This document shows, piece by piece, positions 5,856 through 13,589 of a stretch of 16,865 nucleotides of DNA. The stretch is from CAZIVO01 sp964542765. GTDB lineage: Bacteria; Planctomycetota; UBA1135; UBA2386. The translations under genes were made by a program, and so were the position numbers. Every line of letters starts with the position of its first letter. The first letter of the stretch is position 1. The notes beneath the pieces were generated by a model that had not been told where the DNA came from, made no database searches, and was given only the letters and a program-made list of their open reading frames with translations. The DNA is taken from positions 1-16,865 of the forward strand of contig CAZIVO010000079.1 in NCBI GenBank assembly GCA_964542765.1. Reading direction: 5' to 3'.

Positions 5856-8339
5856 ATGAATCGCTTTTGTGTAGCAATCCTCGTCGCCATCGCTGCTTGG
5901 CTTGTGTCTGCATGTAGCGGCGGAGGTTCCGGTCCGCCGCAGATCATTTCTAAACCTGAGACTCTTCGCATTTCAGGTAGTCGAACTGTTGATGAAGATG
6001 CTTTGGCGGCGTCGCTCTTGCAGTCCACCGGATTCGCATTGAGTGGTCCTGGCCGTCCTGCGTTCGCGATGGCAAACGGCGAGTTGGAGCAGGCCCTGGT
6101 CTTCATGGTGCGGGCTCATCTCGAAGCCAATGCGCTCGGCCGGGGCGCCGGTGCAAATCTGGCTGGAGCGGCGCGGAACCGTCGTCTTGCGACCCTGCCG
6201 GGAGCTCCCAAGGATCGTAATGGCAATGGGACGGCGCTCGATGAAGTGCTGGCCGAGGATCTGGCGATGCTGGCCGAGAGGGCTGGCACGTCACCGCTGG
6301 GCGGTGCCTGGGATCTTCTGTTCCCCTGGCAGGAAGGACGCGCCGACTTCGTGACCAAGGCCGTCGCCAACGATCGTGCGGCGCACGGTGAGCATCGAAC
6401 GATGGAAGGCCCGCGCGAGGCCTTTGATATCGAACAGGTGGGGCATGCCATGCTCGCACGCGTGCTTGCTGCGTCGCGATGGTTGCGCGACAGCCGCGGG
6501 CGCTATGTGGGTGCAACGGCTGCTGATGGACAGATGGGCATCCTTCTCATGCAGCAAGCCGTGGCCATGGAGGAGACGCTTTTGGCCAGTCTCTTCCATG
6601 ACGGAGATGGCTTGCGCCGACTGAAGGATCCCAAGGGTTACGATCCGAGCAAGGAAGCTCGGTGGTTACCCTCGGCCTTTCGTATCACCGAAGAGAGGCA
6701 GATCAAGGGAGCTCCGCTTCTCTACTTTCCTCAGGATCGCGCGGCCTCTTTGAGCGGTCTGACGGCTGTGCTCAGAGCCGCGACCGAGTTGGCCTGGGTA
6801 GCCTCGGCGAAAAACCCTCATTCCGACTTGCGGAGCATCTTGAACGGCAGCCCCTTCGGGCCGTTGCCGCCGAGCCACCCATCGATCGCCAACAACGGAG
6901 CTGGCGCGATCAGCTTTACCGAAGATGTCCGTCCGATCCTGGCGCAGCGCTGTGCCGGCTGTCACTCCCACCCGCAGCCATCGAGTGGCTTTGACGCCAC
7001 CTCGTACGAAGCCGTCCTGAAGGGCGGCAATCTCGCCGCTGACCCCAAGAATCCACGCTCCGTCGTCAAGGGCGATCATGGCAAGAGTCTGCTGTGGATG
7101 TGCTTGAACGGCGATACGCCGCTTCCAGGGCGTCCATCTTTCGATCTTCCGCGAATGCCGCCGGTACCACAGTCGCGACTGTCGTCGGGTGAGATTTCTA
7201 TCATCGCCGGCTGGATCGATGGCGGTGCCATCAAGGATCCTCCAGCAAAGCAAGAACCTCCGAGTATAGGGATCGATCTCGCCCGAGTTCTGGTCCGCAA
7301 TATTTCGTCCCGGCATGTCCATGCCAAGAGCAAATTACTTCACGATCGCCATGAAGGGGATAGCCCTTCGGAGTTCGCGTCCGCTGGGTCTACCGGCGAC
7401 ACACTCCTGGCCTTGTCGGCTTTTACGCGCGTGGTCGATGGGCAAGAGGCGCAGGACGCGCGGCAGTTGCTGAGCGAGCTTGCCTTGGCGGCGTCGCGGT
7501 TTGTCGATAACTCCGGGCAGGTGTATTCCAGCGTCGAAATTGCCAACGAACTTCGTTCCGATCTTCTCGCGGACCTCGATGGTCAGGCGCGGATGGTGGC
7601 CGGGATGGCCGCAGCTGCGCGGTTGCTTGGTGACTCTCGTATTTCGCAGTTGGCGCGGTCGACGGCTGCACAACTTGCCGACGGCTATTTTGATTCCGGC
7701 AATAGATTGTTCCGGACCGATCTGCGTCGAAAGGGCCGTCGTTACACGCCTGGGCTTCTGGCCGTGGTCCTGGAAGCTTTGCGCGAGGCTTCCGATGTCG
7801 CCGTGCTGCCGAAGGCGGTCGAGATCCATGATCTCTTCCTTGGCCAACTGCGCTCCAAACTGGTCTATTCCGAGTGGGATGGGCGTGGCGAATTGATCGG
7901 TGACGGCAAGCCCGACACGGATCAAAATGGCATCCCCGAACCATCCCTCGCGGGTGGTCCAAATGGACGGGCGCCGGTGTTCGTGGGCGAGATTCTCCAT
8001 GGCCCGGCCCCGGAAGACGAACCCCTTGTCGGCAAGGTCACCTGGTCCAAGCATGTGCAACCGCTATTTCGCGCGGCCTGCGCTCATTGCCATATGGACG
8101 GCAATCAGCGTGGCGGCTATCGGATCGACACGCCGAGCCTCTTGGCCGTTTCGGGAGATCCGAACAGCAAGCGCCCTCTGGTGGTGCCGGGAGACCCTCA
8201 AGGGTCTTACCTTTACCGCAAGCTTGTTGACCGTCGGCCGGCGGCAGGGGAACAGATGCCGATTGGGCTACCACCGCTCGGTGCTGCCGGTAAGACCTTG
8301 GTGCGGCAGTGGATCCTTGACGGAGCAAGAAGCAGGTAG
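5856..8339 (+). CDS. Large lipoprotein with two cytochrome c-type heme sites and a helical middle domain
   Basis: The 827-residue protein begins with a lipoprotein signal peptide; the lipobox LVSAC places the lipidated Cys at residue 20, followed by a Ser/Gly-rich linker. Two covalent heme c sites are seen: C366-AG-C-H370 and C742-AH-C-H746. Each is followed by a likely distal Met in a Met-Pro segment (RMPPVP; EQMPIGLPP) and a Trp-Ile-x-Asp-Gly-Ala end, the layout of cytochrome c domains common in Planctomycetota/Verrucomicrobiota proteins. Between them, about residues 485-660, lies an Ala/Leu-rich helical region that looks like an alpha/alpha-toroid. Two Asp/Asn/Gly-rich loops resemble calcium-binding loops (from D120, DRNGNG; from D687, DTDQNG). 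It probably acts as a periplasm-facing electron-transfer lipoprotein; the redox partner is unknown. The N-terminal 340 residues match nothing I recognise. It is followed 63 nt later by metF. Confidence 0.75.
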   Translation: MNRFCVAILVAIAAWLVSACSGGGSGPPQIISKPETLRISGSRTVDEDALAASLLQSTGFALSGPGRPAFAMANGELEQALVFMVRAHLEANALGRGAGANLAGAARNRRLATLPGAPKDRNGNGTALDEVLAEDLAMLAERAGTSPLGGAWDLLFPWQEGRADFVTKAVANDRAAHGEHRTMEGPREAFDIEQVGHAMLARVLAASRWLRDSRGRYVGATAADGQMGILLMQQAVAMEETLLASLFHDGDGLRRLKDPKGYDPSKEARWLPSAFRITEERQIKGAPLLYFPQDRAASLSGLTAVLRAATELAWVASAKNPHSDLRSILNGSPFGPLPPSHPSIANNGAGAISFTEDVRPILAQRCAGCHSHPQPSSGFDATSYEAVLKGGNLAADPKNPRSVVKGDHGKSLLWMCLNGDTPLPGRPSFDLPRMPPVPQSRLSSGEISIIAGWIDGGAIKDPPAKQEPPSIGIDLARVLVRNISSRHVHAKSKLLHDRHEGDSPSEFASAGSTGDTLLALSAFTRVVDGQEAQDARQLLSELALAASRFVDNSGQVYSSVEIANELRSDLLADLDGQARMVAGMAAAARLLGDSRISQLARSTAAQLADGYFDSGNRLFRTDLRRKGRRYTPGLLAVVLEALREASDVAVLPKAVEIHDLFLGQLRSKLVYSEWDGRGELIGDGKPDTDQNGIPEPSLAGGPNGRAPVFVGEILHGPAPEDEPLVGKVTWSKHVQPLFRAACAHCHMDGNQRGGYRIDTPSLLAVSGDPNSKRPLVVPGDPQGSYLYRKLVDRRPAAGEQMPIGLPPLGAAGKTLVRQWILDGARSR

Positions 8340-8340
8340 T

Positions 8341-8379
8341 GGCCCCGGAGTCTCGACTGTCGCTGGACACCGCGGGGCC
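8341..8379 (+). terminator. GC-rich dyad between the cytochrome-like gene and metF, no U-tract
   Basis: GGCCCCG (8341-8347) is perfectly complementary to CGGGGCC (8373-8379) across a 25-nt loop. It starts 1 nt after the upstream stop and ends 23 nt before the metF ATG, so it could limit read-through or protect an mRNA end. No T-run follows. Confidence 0.3.
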
Positions 8380-8402
8380 GAGCATCCATCCTGAGCGAGC
8401 GC

Positions 8403-9269
8403 ATGAAGATCAATGAATTGTTTGGCCGCTCGGAGCCTGTGGTGTCCTTCGAGTTTTTTCCTCCGAAGACGCCAGAGGGAACGGAGAAGCTATACGAGAC
8501 CGTGCAACAACTGAAGGTGTTGCGACCATCCTTCGTGTCGGTGACGTATGGAGCCGGTGGCAGCACGCGCCAGTCCACGATCGATCTGGTCTCGCGCATC
8601 AAGAAGGACCTGGGTGTGGAGACGATGGCGCATCTGACCTGCGTTGGTTCGACGCGTGAAGAGATCATGGTGGTTTTGCAGCGGTTGCAAGAGGCCGGCA
8701 TCGAAAACGTTTTGCCGTTACGCGGCGACCCACCGCAAGGAGAGTCCGAGTTCTGCAAGGTCGAGGGAGGGTTTGGCTATGCCAATGAACTGGTCGAGTT
8801 CATTCGCGACGAGGGTTTCAGCTTTTGTCTTGGCGGAGCCTGCTATCCGGAAGGACATGTCGAGAGCGTTGATATCGAGTCCGATCTGTCGAACCTGATG
8901 AAGAAGGTAGAGGCCGGTGTCGACTTCCTGATCACGCAGCTGTTCTTCGATAACAAGGACTACTTCTCCTTTGTGGGTCGAGCACGTGATGCGGGTATCG
9001 ACCTGCCGATCGTCCCAGGCCTGATGCCGATCACGAACGTTGCCCAGGTTGAGCGTTTCACCAAGATGTGTGGTTCGAAGATCCCCCCCGAGCTGATGCG
9101 TCGGCTCGAGATTGTCCAGGATGACCCTTCGGCTGTGGTTGCTACCGGCGTGTACTGGGCAGCTTCTCAGTGCAGGCAGTTGCTCGATCAAGGAGCGCCG
9201 GGAGTACACTTCTACACGTTGAACAAATCTTCTGCGACGATGGCTATTCACACGTCTCTGGGCTTGTGA
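8403..9269 (+). CDS. metF: 5,10-methylenetetrahydrofolate reductase
   Basis: MetF is a cytoplasmic FAD enzyme that reduces methylene-THF to 5-methyl-THF, the methyl donor for methionine synthesis. The 288-residue length matches bacterial MetF (E. coli 296), which lacks the regulatory domain of eukaryotic enzymes. Signatures seen: VVSFEFFPPKT with the catalytic Glu17 (E. coli Glu28), SVTYGAGGST, HLTCVG, NVLPLRGDPP with the conserved Asp (E. coli Asp120), FCLGGACYPEGH, DFLITQLFFDN, PIVPGLMPI and the C-terminal GVHFYTLNKS. The ATG aligns with the family start; only a weak GAGCGAG lies upstream. The gene is immediately followed by pepP, so the two are an operon pair; no S-box or other methionine riboswitch was recognised upstream. 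Confidence 0.96.
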   Translation: MKINELFGRSEPVVSFEFFPPKTPEGTEKLYETVQQLKVLRPSFVSVTYGAGGSTRQSTIDLVSRIKKDLGVETMAHLTCVGSTREEIMVVLQRLQEAGIENVLPLRGDPPQGESEFCKVEGGFGYANELVEFIRDEGFSFCLGGACYPEGHVESVDIESDLSNLMKKVEAGVDFLITQLFFDNKDYFSFVGRARDAGIDLPIVPGLMPITNVAQVERFTKMCGSKIPPELMRRLEIVQDDPSAVVATGVYWAASQCRQLLDQGAPGVHFYTLNKSSATMAIHTSLGL

Positions 9270-9270
9270 C

Positions 9271-10587
9271 ATGACAGACCTTGCGATCACCGCACGTCGA
9301 CGGCAGAGCTTGCTGGACAAGCTCGGGGATGGACTCTTGATCCTGCCGACGGGCCAGGAACTGCTGCGCAACAGCGACGTGCACCACGATTTCCGTCCCG
9401 GCAGCGATTTTGAATATCTCACCGGCTTTCCCGAGCCAGATGCTGTGCTGGTCGCCTGGCGAGAGGGCCGTGGTCGCCACCGCTCGGTTTTGTTTGTGCG
9501 TCCGCGTGACAAGGCGCAAGAGATATGGAATGGCCGAAGGCTTGGCGTGAGCGGCGCTATTCGACGGCATGGCGTCGATGAGGCGTATTCCATCGCGGAG
9601 TTATGGAAGAAGGTGGAAACGCTCCTTGATGGTCACGAGCGAGTGTTTCACACGCTTGGCCGGGATGGTCGTTTCGATGGGTCGCTGATGGAGGTCTTGC
9701 GAAAGCGGGCTCATGACCGTCGCCGCAGCAACCCACCAGCTCATCCGGTGTTTGAAGATCCGACTCCGGCGATTGGCCAGTTGCGATTGATCAAGTCTCG
9801 AGAAGAGATAGAGATCATGGAGCGGTCTGCCGAGATCAGTGTTGCGGGCCATCTTCGTGCGATGTGTGTCGCTCGTCCGGGGATGAGTGAGTTGGAGGTG
9901 CAGGCAGAACTGGAGGCGGAGTTTCGTCGGGGAGGTTCGCGCCGCAATGGGTATCCCTCGATTGTAGCTAGCGGACCGAATGCAGGGATCTTGCACTACA
10001 CGGATAACGACAGGCGCATGCGCCGTGGCGATCTTCTGCTGGTGGACGCCGGCGCCGAAATGCTTGGCTATACAGCTGATATCACTCGGACTTTCCCCGT
10101 CGACGGCACCTTCACGCCTGCACAGGCTGCTATCTACCGCGTTGTTCTGGCCGCGGAGAAGGCAGGGATTAGATCTGTCAAGCCAGGGTCTTCGTGGAAT
10201 TCTCCTCACACGACCTGTTTGCGTGTGATCACGCGTGGGCTGGTAAAGCTCGGGGTTCTGCGGGGTTCGGTCCCCGATTTGGTCAAGGATGGCGCTTGCC
10301 GGAAATGGTTCATGCACGGAACTAGCCACTGGCTTGGGCGCGATGTTCACGACGTGGGGAGTTACGAGGATGAGAAGGGACGCCCGACCCGGTTCCGTCC
10401 AGGGATGGTGTTGACGGTGGAGCCCGGCCTCTATTTCGATGCTCGCGATATGAGCGTCCCGAAGGAATTTCGCGGGATAGGCATTCGCATCGAAGATGAT
10501 GTTCTGGTGACCCGCTCCGGCCATCGGGTTCTCACGGCCGCAGCTCCCAAGGAGTTGCGCGATATCGAAGCGGCTTGTCGCGGCTGA
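9271..10587 (+). CDS. pepP: Xaa-Pro aminopeptidase P (M24B)
   Basis: PepP removes the N-terminal residue from peptides with proline in second position. The 438-residue protein matches E. coli PepP (441). The N-terminal creatinase-like domain (about 1-165) contains HHDFRPGSDFEYLTGFPEPDAV, typical of PepP. The C-terminal pita-bread domain holds all five dinuclear-metal ligands: Asp259 and Asp270 (VDAGAEMLGYTADITRTFPVDG), His in HGTSHWLGRDVHDVG, Glu in TVEPGLYF and Glu in GIRIEDDVLVT. No signal peptide is seen, so it is cytoplasmic. The ATG lies 1 nt after the metF stop, implying translational coupling although the functions are not obviously linked. It ends 7 nt from the convergent pepE. Confidence 0.95.
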   Translation: MTDLAITARRRQSLLDKLGDGLLILPTGQELLRNSDVHHDFRPGSDFEYLTGFPEPDAVLVAWREGRGRHRSVLFVRPRDKAQEIWNGRRLGVSGAIRRHGVDEAYSIAELWKKVETLLDGHERVFHTLGRDGRFDGSLMEVLRKRAHDRRRSNPPAHPVFEDPTPAIGQLRLIKSREEIEIMERSAEISVAGHLRAMCVARPGMSELEVQAELEAEFRRGGSRRNGYPSIVASGPNAGILHYTDNDRRMRRGDLLLVDAGAEMLGYTADITRTFPVDGTFTPAQAAIYRVVLAAEKAGIRSVKPGSSWNSPHTTCLRVITRGLVKLGVLRGSVPDLVKDGACRKWFMHGTSHWLGRDVHDVGSYEDEKGRPTRFRPGMVLTVEPGLYFDARDMSVPKEFRGIGIRIEDDVLVTRSGHRVLTAAAPKELRDIEAACRG

Positions 10588-10594
10588 CAGCTTT

Positions 10595-11293
10595 TCACAG
10601 GAGCTGGCTCAGGTCGCTTCCGGGAGGAAATTCTCTGGGGGCCTCACCGCGTTCGAAGAGCCTCAGGTCACGTCTGCCTTTCAGGGTCATGGTGTCACCG
10701 TCGATCTGCAGCAGACCGCCTTCGCGCAGGCCGAGAACGGCGGCATCGTTCTCCTCGTGGAACTCCGTGATGCGGGTTTCGCGAGTCTCGCCCATGTGGG
10801 TCGAGGAAGGGTCGGGATCGAGGTAATGAGGATTCAGGTTGAATGACACCAGGGCGAGCGCCTCGAAGGAGTGGGGCTGGACGATGGGCATGTCGTTGGT
10901 CGTTTGTATCGAGCGGCAGGCGATATTCGATCCGGCGCTGGTGCCGATATAGGGTGTGCCGGCGGCGACATTTTCTCGAATGACCGAGATCAGTTGCTGC
11001 TCTTGCAGGGTCTTCAGCAGGCGAAACGTGTTGCCACCGCCGATGAAGATGGCGTCGAAGTTTGCGACCGCTGCACATGGGTCAGGGAAGGTGTGGATGG
11101 ATTCCATCTCGAAGCCCATTGCGTCATAGGCTGTTCTTGCAGCAGCGGCGTAGGCGTCGTGATCGTGAAGCGCATATGGAACGAAGAGCACAGTCCGACA
11201 CCCTGTCAGGAACTCGCGGATTTCATCGGCACAGTGCTCGAGATAGCCGCTACCGTGTTGGGTGGAATTGCTGATCAACAATACGTGCCTCAT
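10595..11293 (-). CDS. pepE: Peptidase E, alpha-aspartyl dipeptidase (S51)
   Basis: PepE is a cytoplasmic serine peptidase that cleaves dipeptides with N-terminal aspartate. At 232 residues it matches the 229-residue Salmonella enzyme. The nucleophile elbow GTSAGSN has Ser119 (Salmonella Ser120); Asp134 (TTNDMPIV) and His156 (NPHYLDP) match the known Asp135/His157 positions. IFIGGGNTFRLLKTL is also characteristic. The start has a good ribosome-binding site (AAGGAG about 9 nt upstream) in the 187-bp region shared with the divergent membrane-protein gene. It stands alone on this strand, facing pepP end to end. Together with pepP it would help recycle peptides. Confidence 0.95.
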   Translation of the reverse strand: MRHVLLISNSTQHGSGYLEHCADEIREFLTGCRTVLFVPYALHDHDAYAAAARTAYDAMGFEMESIHTFPDPCAAVANFDAIFIGGGNTFRLLKTLQEQQLISVIRENVAAGTPYIGTSAGSNIACRSIQTTNDMPIVQPHSFEALALVSFNLNPHYLDPDPSSTHMGETRETRITEFHEENDAAVLGLREGGLLQIDGDTMTLKGRRDLRLFERGEAPREFPPGSDLSQLL

Positions 11294-11436
11294 GGTCTCT
11301 ACTCCTTCTGTATGGACATGCCCTTCCCTGCTGGGTAGAGAATAACGAAAGCCCCGCCTCTCGCCGCATCTTCGATTTTTGCCGTGCCATTACTTCAACC
11401 CGTTCCCGCCGCCTCTGGCTTGAGCCCTTTCCTGTT

Positions 11437-11470
11437 TGATGCCCTCGGGGCAGTGATGCCCTCGGGGCAG
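11437..11470 (+). repeat. Two tandem 17-bp repeats, each self-complementary
   Basis: TGATGCCCTCGGGGCAG occurs twice head to tail (11437-11453 and 11454-11470), and a third copy begins with TGA at 11471. Each copy can fold TGCCC/GGGCA around a TCG loop. The second hairpin ends 10 nt before the GTG start of the next gene, beside its GAGG ribosome-binding site, so the pair could influence translation. Slippage duplication is the simplest origin. Confidence 0.8.
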
Positions 11471-11480
11471 TGAGGATCTT

Positions 11481-12302
11481 GTGGCAGAGATGACAGGTGG
11501 TTCCATCGATCTGCGTGGCCCGGCCTTGCGCATTCCAACCCTCTGTTTGAGGTGGGGTGTGCTTGGTTACTGCATTGGGGTTGCTGGCGCGACGCTCCGT
11601 TTTGGTGACGAGTTGGCCGAGACCTTGAATATGGATATCGGTTGGTCCTGGGAAGATTCGTTGGCGGTGGCTTCTGTTGGTTGCTGGGTTTTGCTGACGG
11701 CGGCAGTGCTCCAGATGATTTCCCGGCGAGCCTGGCCGGTCCTTGTGTTCATCTCGGGATGGTCTGCCTTGCTGACCGTGGCTGCCTACCTTCAGCATGG
11801 CGGCGAGCCCTTTCGCGAGGTTTCACTTGTCTCTCATTCTTCACGATGGCTTGTTCCCTTGGCGTTGTGCTTGTTCCTGGCCTGTCCGAAATCGGGGGCT
11901 GTGCCGCTTGCTCGGATTGCGAAGGGCATCTGGCTCTTGCGAATTGCTGCTGCTGTCATCTTCGCCATGCATGGCTATGAAGCACTCGGGCACGAGAGTT
12001 CCTTCATCGATTACATCCTCATGGCGGGCCAGCGTGTCGGAATGTCAATCTCCCAAGAGGTGGCCTGCACCGCATTGACCTGGGTGGGAGTCATCGACAT
12101 GCTGCTGGCGCTCCTCGTCTTGATCACGAGATGGCGCTTCATCCTGGCATACATGGCTTTTTGGGGTCTTGTCACTGCTGGGGCTCGTATCGTCCACTCC
12201 GGGCTCGTGCGGTGGGACGAGTTCTTTCTACGGGCACCGAACTTCTGCGTTCCCTTGGCCCTTTTCTTTTACTGGCGATTCTTCGCACGCCGCTCACAAT
12301 GA
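11481..12302 (+). CDS. Polytopic membrane protein of unknown function
   Basis: The 273-residue product is very hydrophobic, with about seven or eight transmembrane segments: near residues 20-40, 60-82, 84-104, 120-136, 148-168, 193-216, 218-238 and 250-268. No catalytic motif was recognised. The second half (LLRIAAAVIFAMHGYEALGH onward) loosely resembles DoxX-like four-helix membrane proteins, but this is weak. A GTG start at 11481 is favoured by GAGG at 11472-11475; ATG 11490 is an alternative that would drop three residues. The 3' end overlaps the phosphoesterase gene as ATGA, so the two are probably translationally coupled. Upstream lie the tandem hairpin repeats. Confidence 0.7.
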   Translation: MAEMTGGSIDLRGPALRIPTLCLRWGVLGYCIGVAGATLRFGDELAETLNMDIGWSWEDSLAVASVGCWVLLTAAVLQMISRRAWPVLVFISGWSALLTVAAYLQHGGEPFREVSLVSHSSRWLVPLALCLFLACPKSGAVPLARIAKGIWLLRIAAAVIFAMHGYEALGHESSFIDYILMAGQRVGMSISQEVACTALTWVGVIDMLLALLVLITRWRFILAYMAFWGLVTAGARIVHSGLVRWDEFFLRAPNFCVPLALFFYWRFFARRSQ

Positions 12303-13573
12303 TTTCCATACGCAAGCTCTCCTGGATGCTCGTGACAGTTTTTTTGGTCACCGCATGGAGTTCTGGTCAGACAGAACAGAAAAATCCCGAAGGGAAAGCT
12401 GAGGGGAAAGAGAAGAAGGCCGCCCCTGTGCTGGAAGGGGTCAAGCCAGCTCACTGGCGGCTCTTGTGGACGGCTGATCCGGCGACGGAGGTCATCGTAT
12501 CCTGGTCGACGAAGGAAAAGGGCACCGTCCACCGCGTTCGTTTCGACACCAAGTCGTGCGGCGGGAAGGTCTCTAACTACAGGAAGACGGTTGTTTGCGA
12601 GAAGAACGGAAAGTTCGAAGGCAAGAAGGTTGAACTCTATTACCACCACGCACGCCTCGTCGGCCTGACGCCATCCACGACTTATTACCTGACGATGGAG
12701 AGCGATGGGTTCGCGACACGCGAATTCCACTTCGTGACCGGCCCTGTTGACGATCGTCCTTTTTCTATTCTCTGGGGTGGAGATTCGCGCACCGACTGGA
12801 AGGCTCGTGCGGAAGTCAATCAGCACATCCGTAAACTTGCCGCCGCGGATCCCAGTATCATCGCTTTTGCCCATGGTGGGGATTACGTGACGACGGGTGA
12901 TTTGTCGGGCCTTTGGTCGCGCTGGATGTCCGATCACGAGAAGACCGTGACCGAGGATGGCCGCATGCTGCCGGTGATTCCGGCGCGAGGAAATCACGAG
13001 GCTAAAGGGAATCAATTCGATCATGTGTTCAACTGGCCGGGAGGAGGTCTCGGCAAGAATTACTTCGCGCTCAAGCTGGGCTCGGAAGTCTTTTTGATCA
13101 CGCTCAACTCGGAGACTGCTGCTGGCGGGAATCAGGTGAAGTTCCTGAAGAAGGCCTTGGTGGCACAGGGCAAGACTCGTTGGTTGCTGGCGCAGTATCA
13201 CCGACCGATCTGGCCGGCTTTCAAGGCTCCGGGCCGAGCCAAGCCTCATTGGCTCCCCCTGTTCGAGAAACACAATCTAGATGTCGTGTTGGAGGCTGAC
13301 GGGCACACTCTCAAGCGCACCGTTCCCATCCGTCAGGAGATGGCCGATCCTACCGGGGTGGTGTACCTCGGCGAGGGCGGTCTCGGCGTGACCCCGCGCA
13401 AGCCGAAGATGGATCGTTGGTTCATTCAACCGCCTGGCATGGCGGGTAGCATGAATCACGTCTGGAAGCTTTCTTTCTCGAAGGAGGCTCTCAAGGCCGA
13501 GGCAATCCTGCTAGATGGAAAGATTGCCGATAGCTATGTCGCCAAGCCGCGCGAACGAGAGAAAAAGAAATAG
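12299..13573 (+). CDS. Exported purple acid phosphatase-like metallophosphoesterase with missing metal ligands
   Basis: From the ATG at 12299 the protein has 424 residues. A signal peptide covers about residues 1-23, then a Lys/Glu-rich linker, a fibronectin type III-like domain (about 50-150; ending in LVGLTPSTTYYLTMES) and a calcineurin-like phosphoesterase domain (about 155-370). This is the purple acid phosphatase order. Motifs by position: GGDSR (Asp162), GGDYVT (Asp195), GNHE (Asn232-His233), AQYHRP (His301) and DGHTL (His336). PAPs have GDxxY and GHxH; here the Tyr position is Thr198 and the second His is Leu338, both ligands of the ferric site. Activity may therefore differ (single metal, another substrate or none). 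The C-terminus is very basic. The longer frame starting at 12131 runs inside the upstream membrane-protein gene, so the ATGA-overlapping start is preferred. It converges with fucI, 16 nt away. Confidence 0.82.
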   Translation: MISIRKLSWMLVTVFLVTAWSSGQTEQKNPEGKAEGKEKKAAPVLEGVKPAHWRLLWTADPATEVIVSWSTKEKGTVHRVRFDTKSCGGKVSNYRKTVVCEKNGKFEGKKVELYYHHARLVGLTPSTTYYLTMESDGFATREFHFVTGPVDDRPFSILWGGDSRTDWKARAEVNQHIRKLAAADPSIIAFAHGGDYVTTGDLSGLWSRWMSDHEKTVTEDGRMLPVIPARGNHEAKGNQFDHVFNWPGGGLGKNYFALKLGSEVFLITLNSETAAGGNQVKFLKKALVAQGKTRWLLAQYHRPIWPAFKAPGRAKPHWLPLFEKHNLDVVLEADGHTLKRTVPIRQEMADPTGVVYLGEGGLGVTPRKPKMDRWFIQPPGMAGSMNHVWKLSFSKEALKAEAILLDGKIADSYVAKPREREKKK

Positions 13574-13589
13574 AGTCGCCGTAGAGGGG

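Noticed and set aside
8718..9593. Minus-strand ORF of 291 codons opposite metF and pepP
   Set aside because: It lies antisense to two clear genes, has no recognisable domain and looks like a high-GC shadow.
9601..10524. Minus-strand ORF of 307 codons opposite pepP
   Set aside because: Shadow; the plus strand carries all PepP metal ligands.
12131..12298. Upstream extension of the phosphoesterase frame
   Set aside because: It lies wholly inside the membrane-protein gene and would bury the signal peptide; the ATGA start is better.
12269..13273. Minus-strand ORF of 334 codons opposite the phosphoesterase gene
   Set aside because: Shadow of a gene with a signal peptide and clear motifs; no homology seen.
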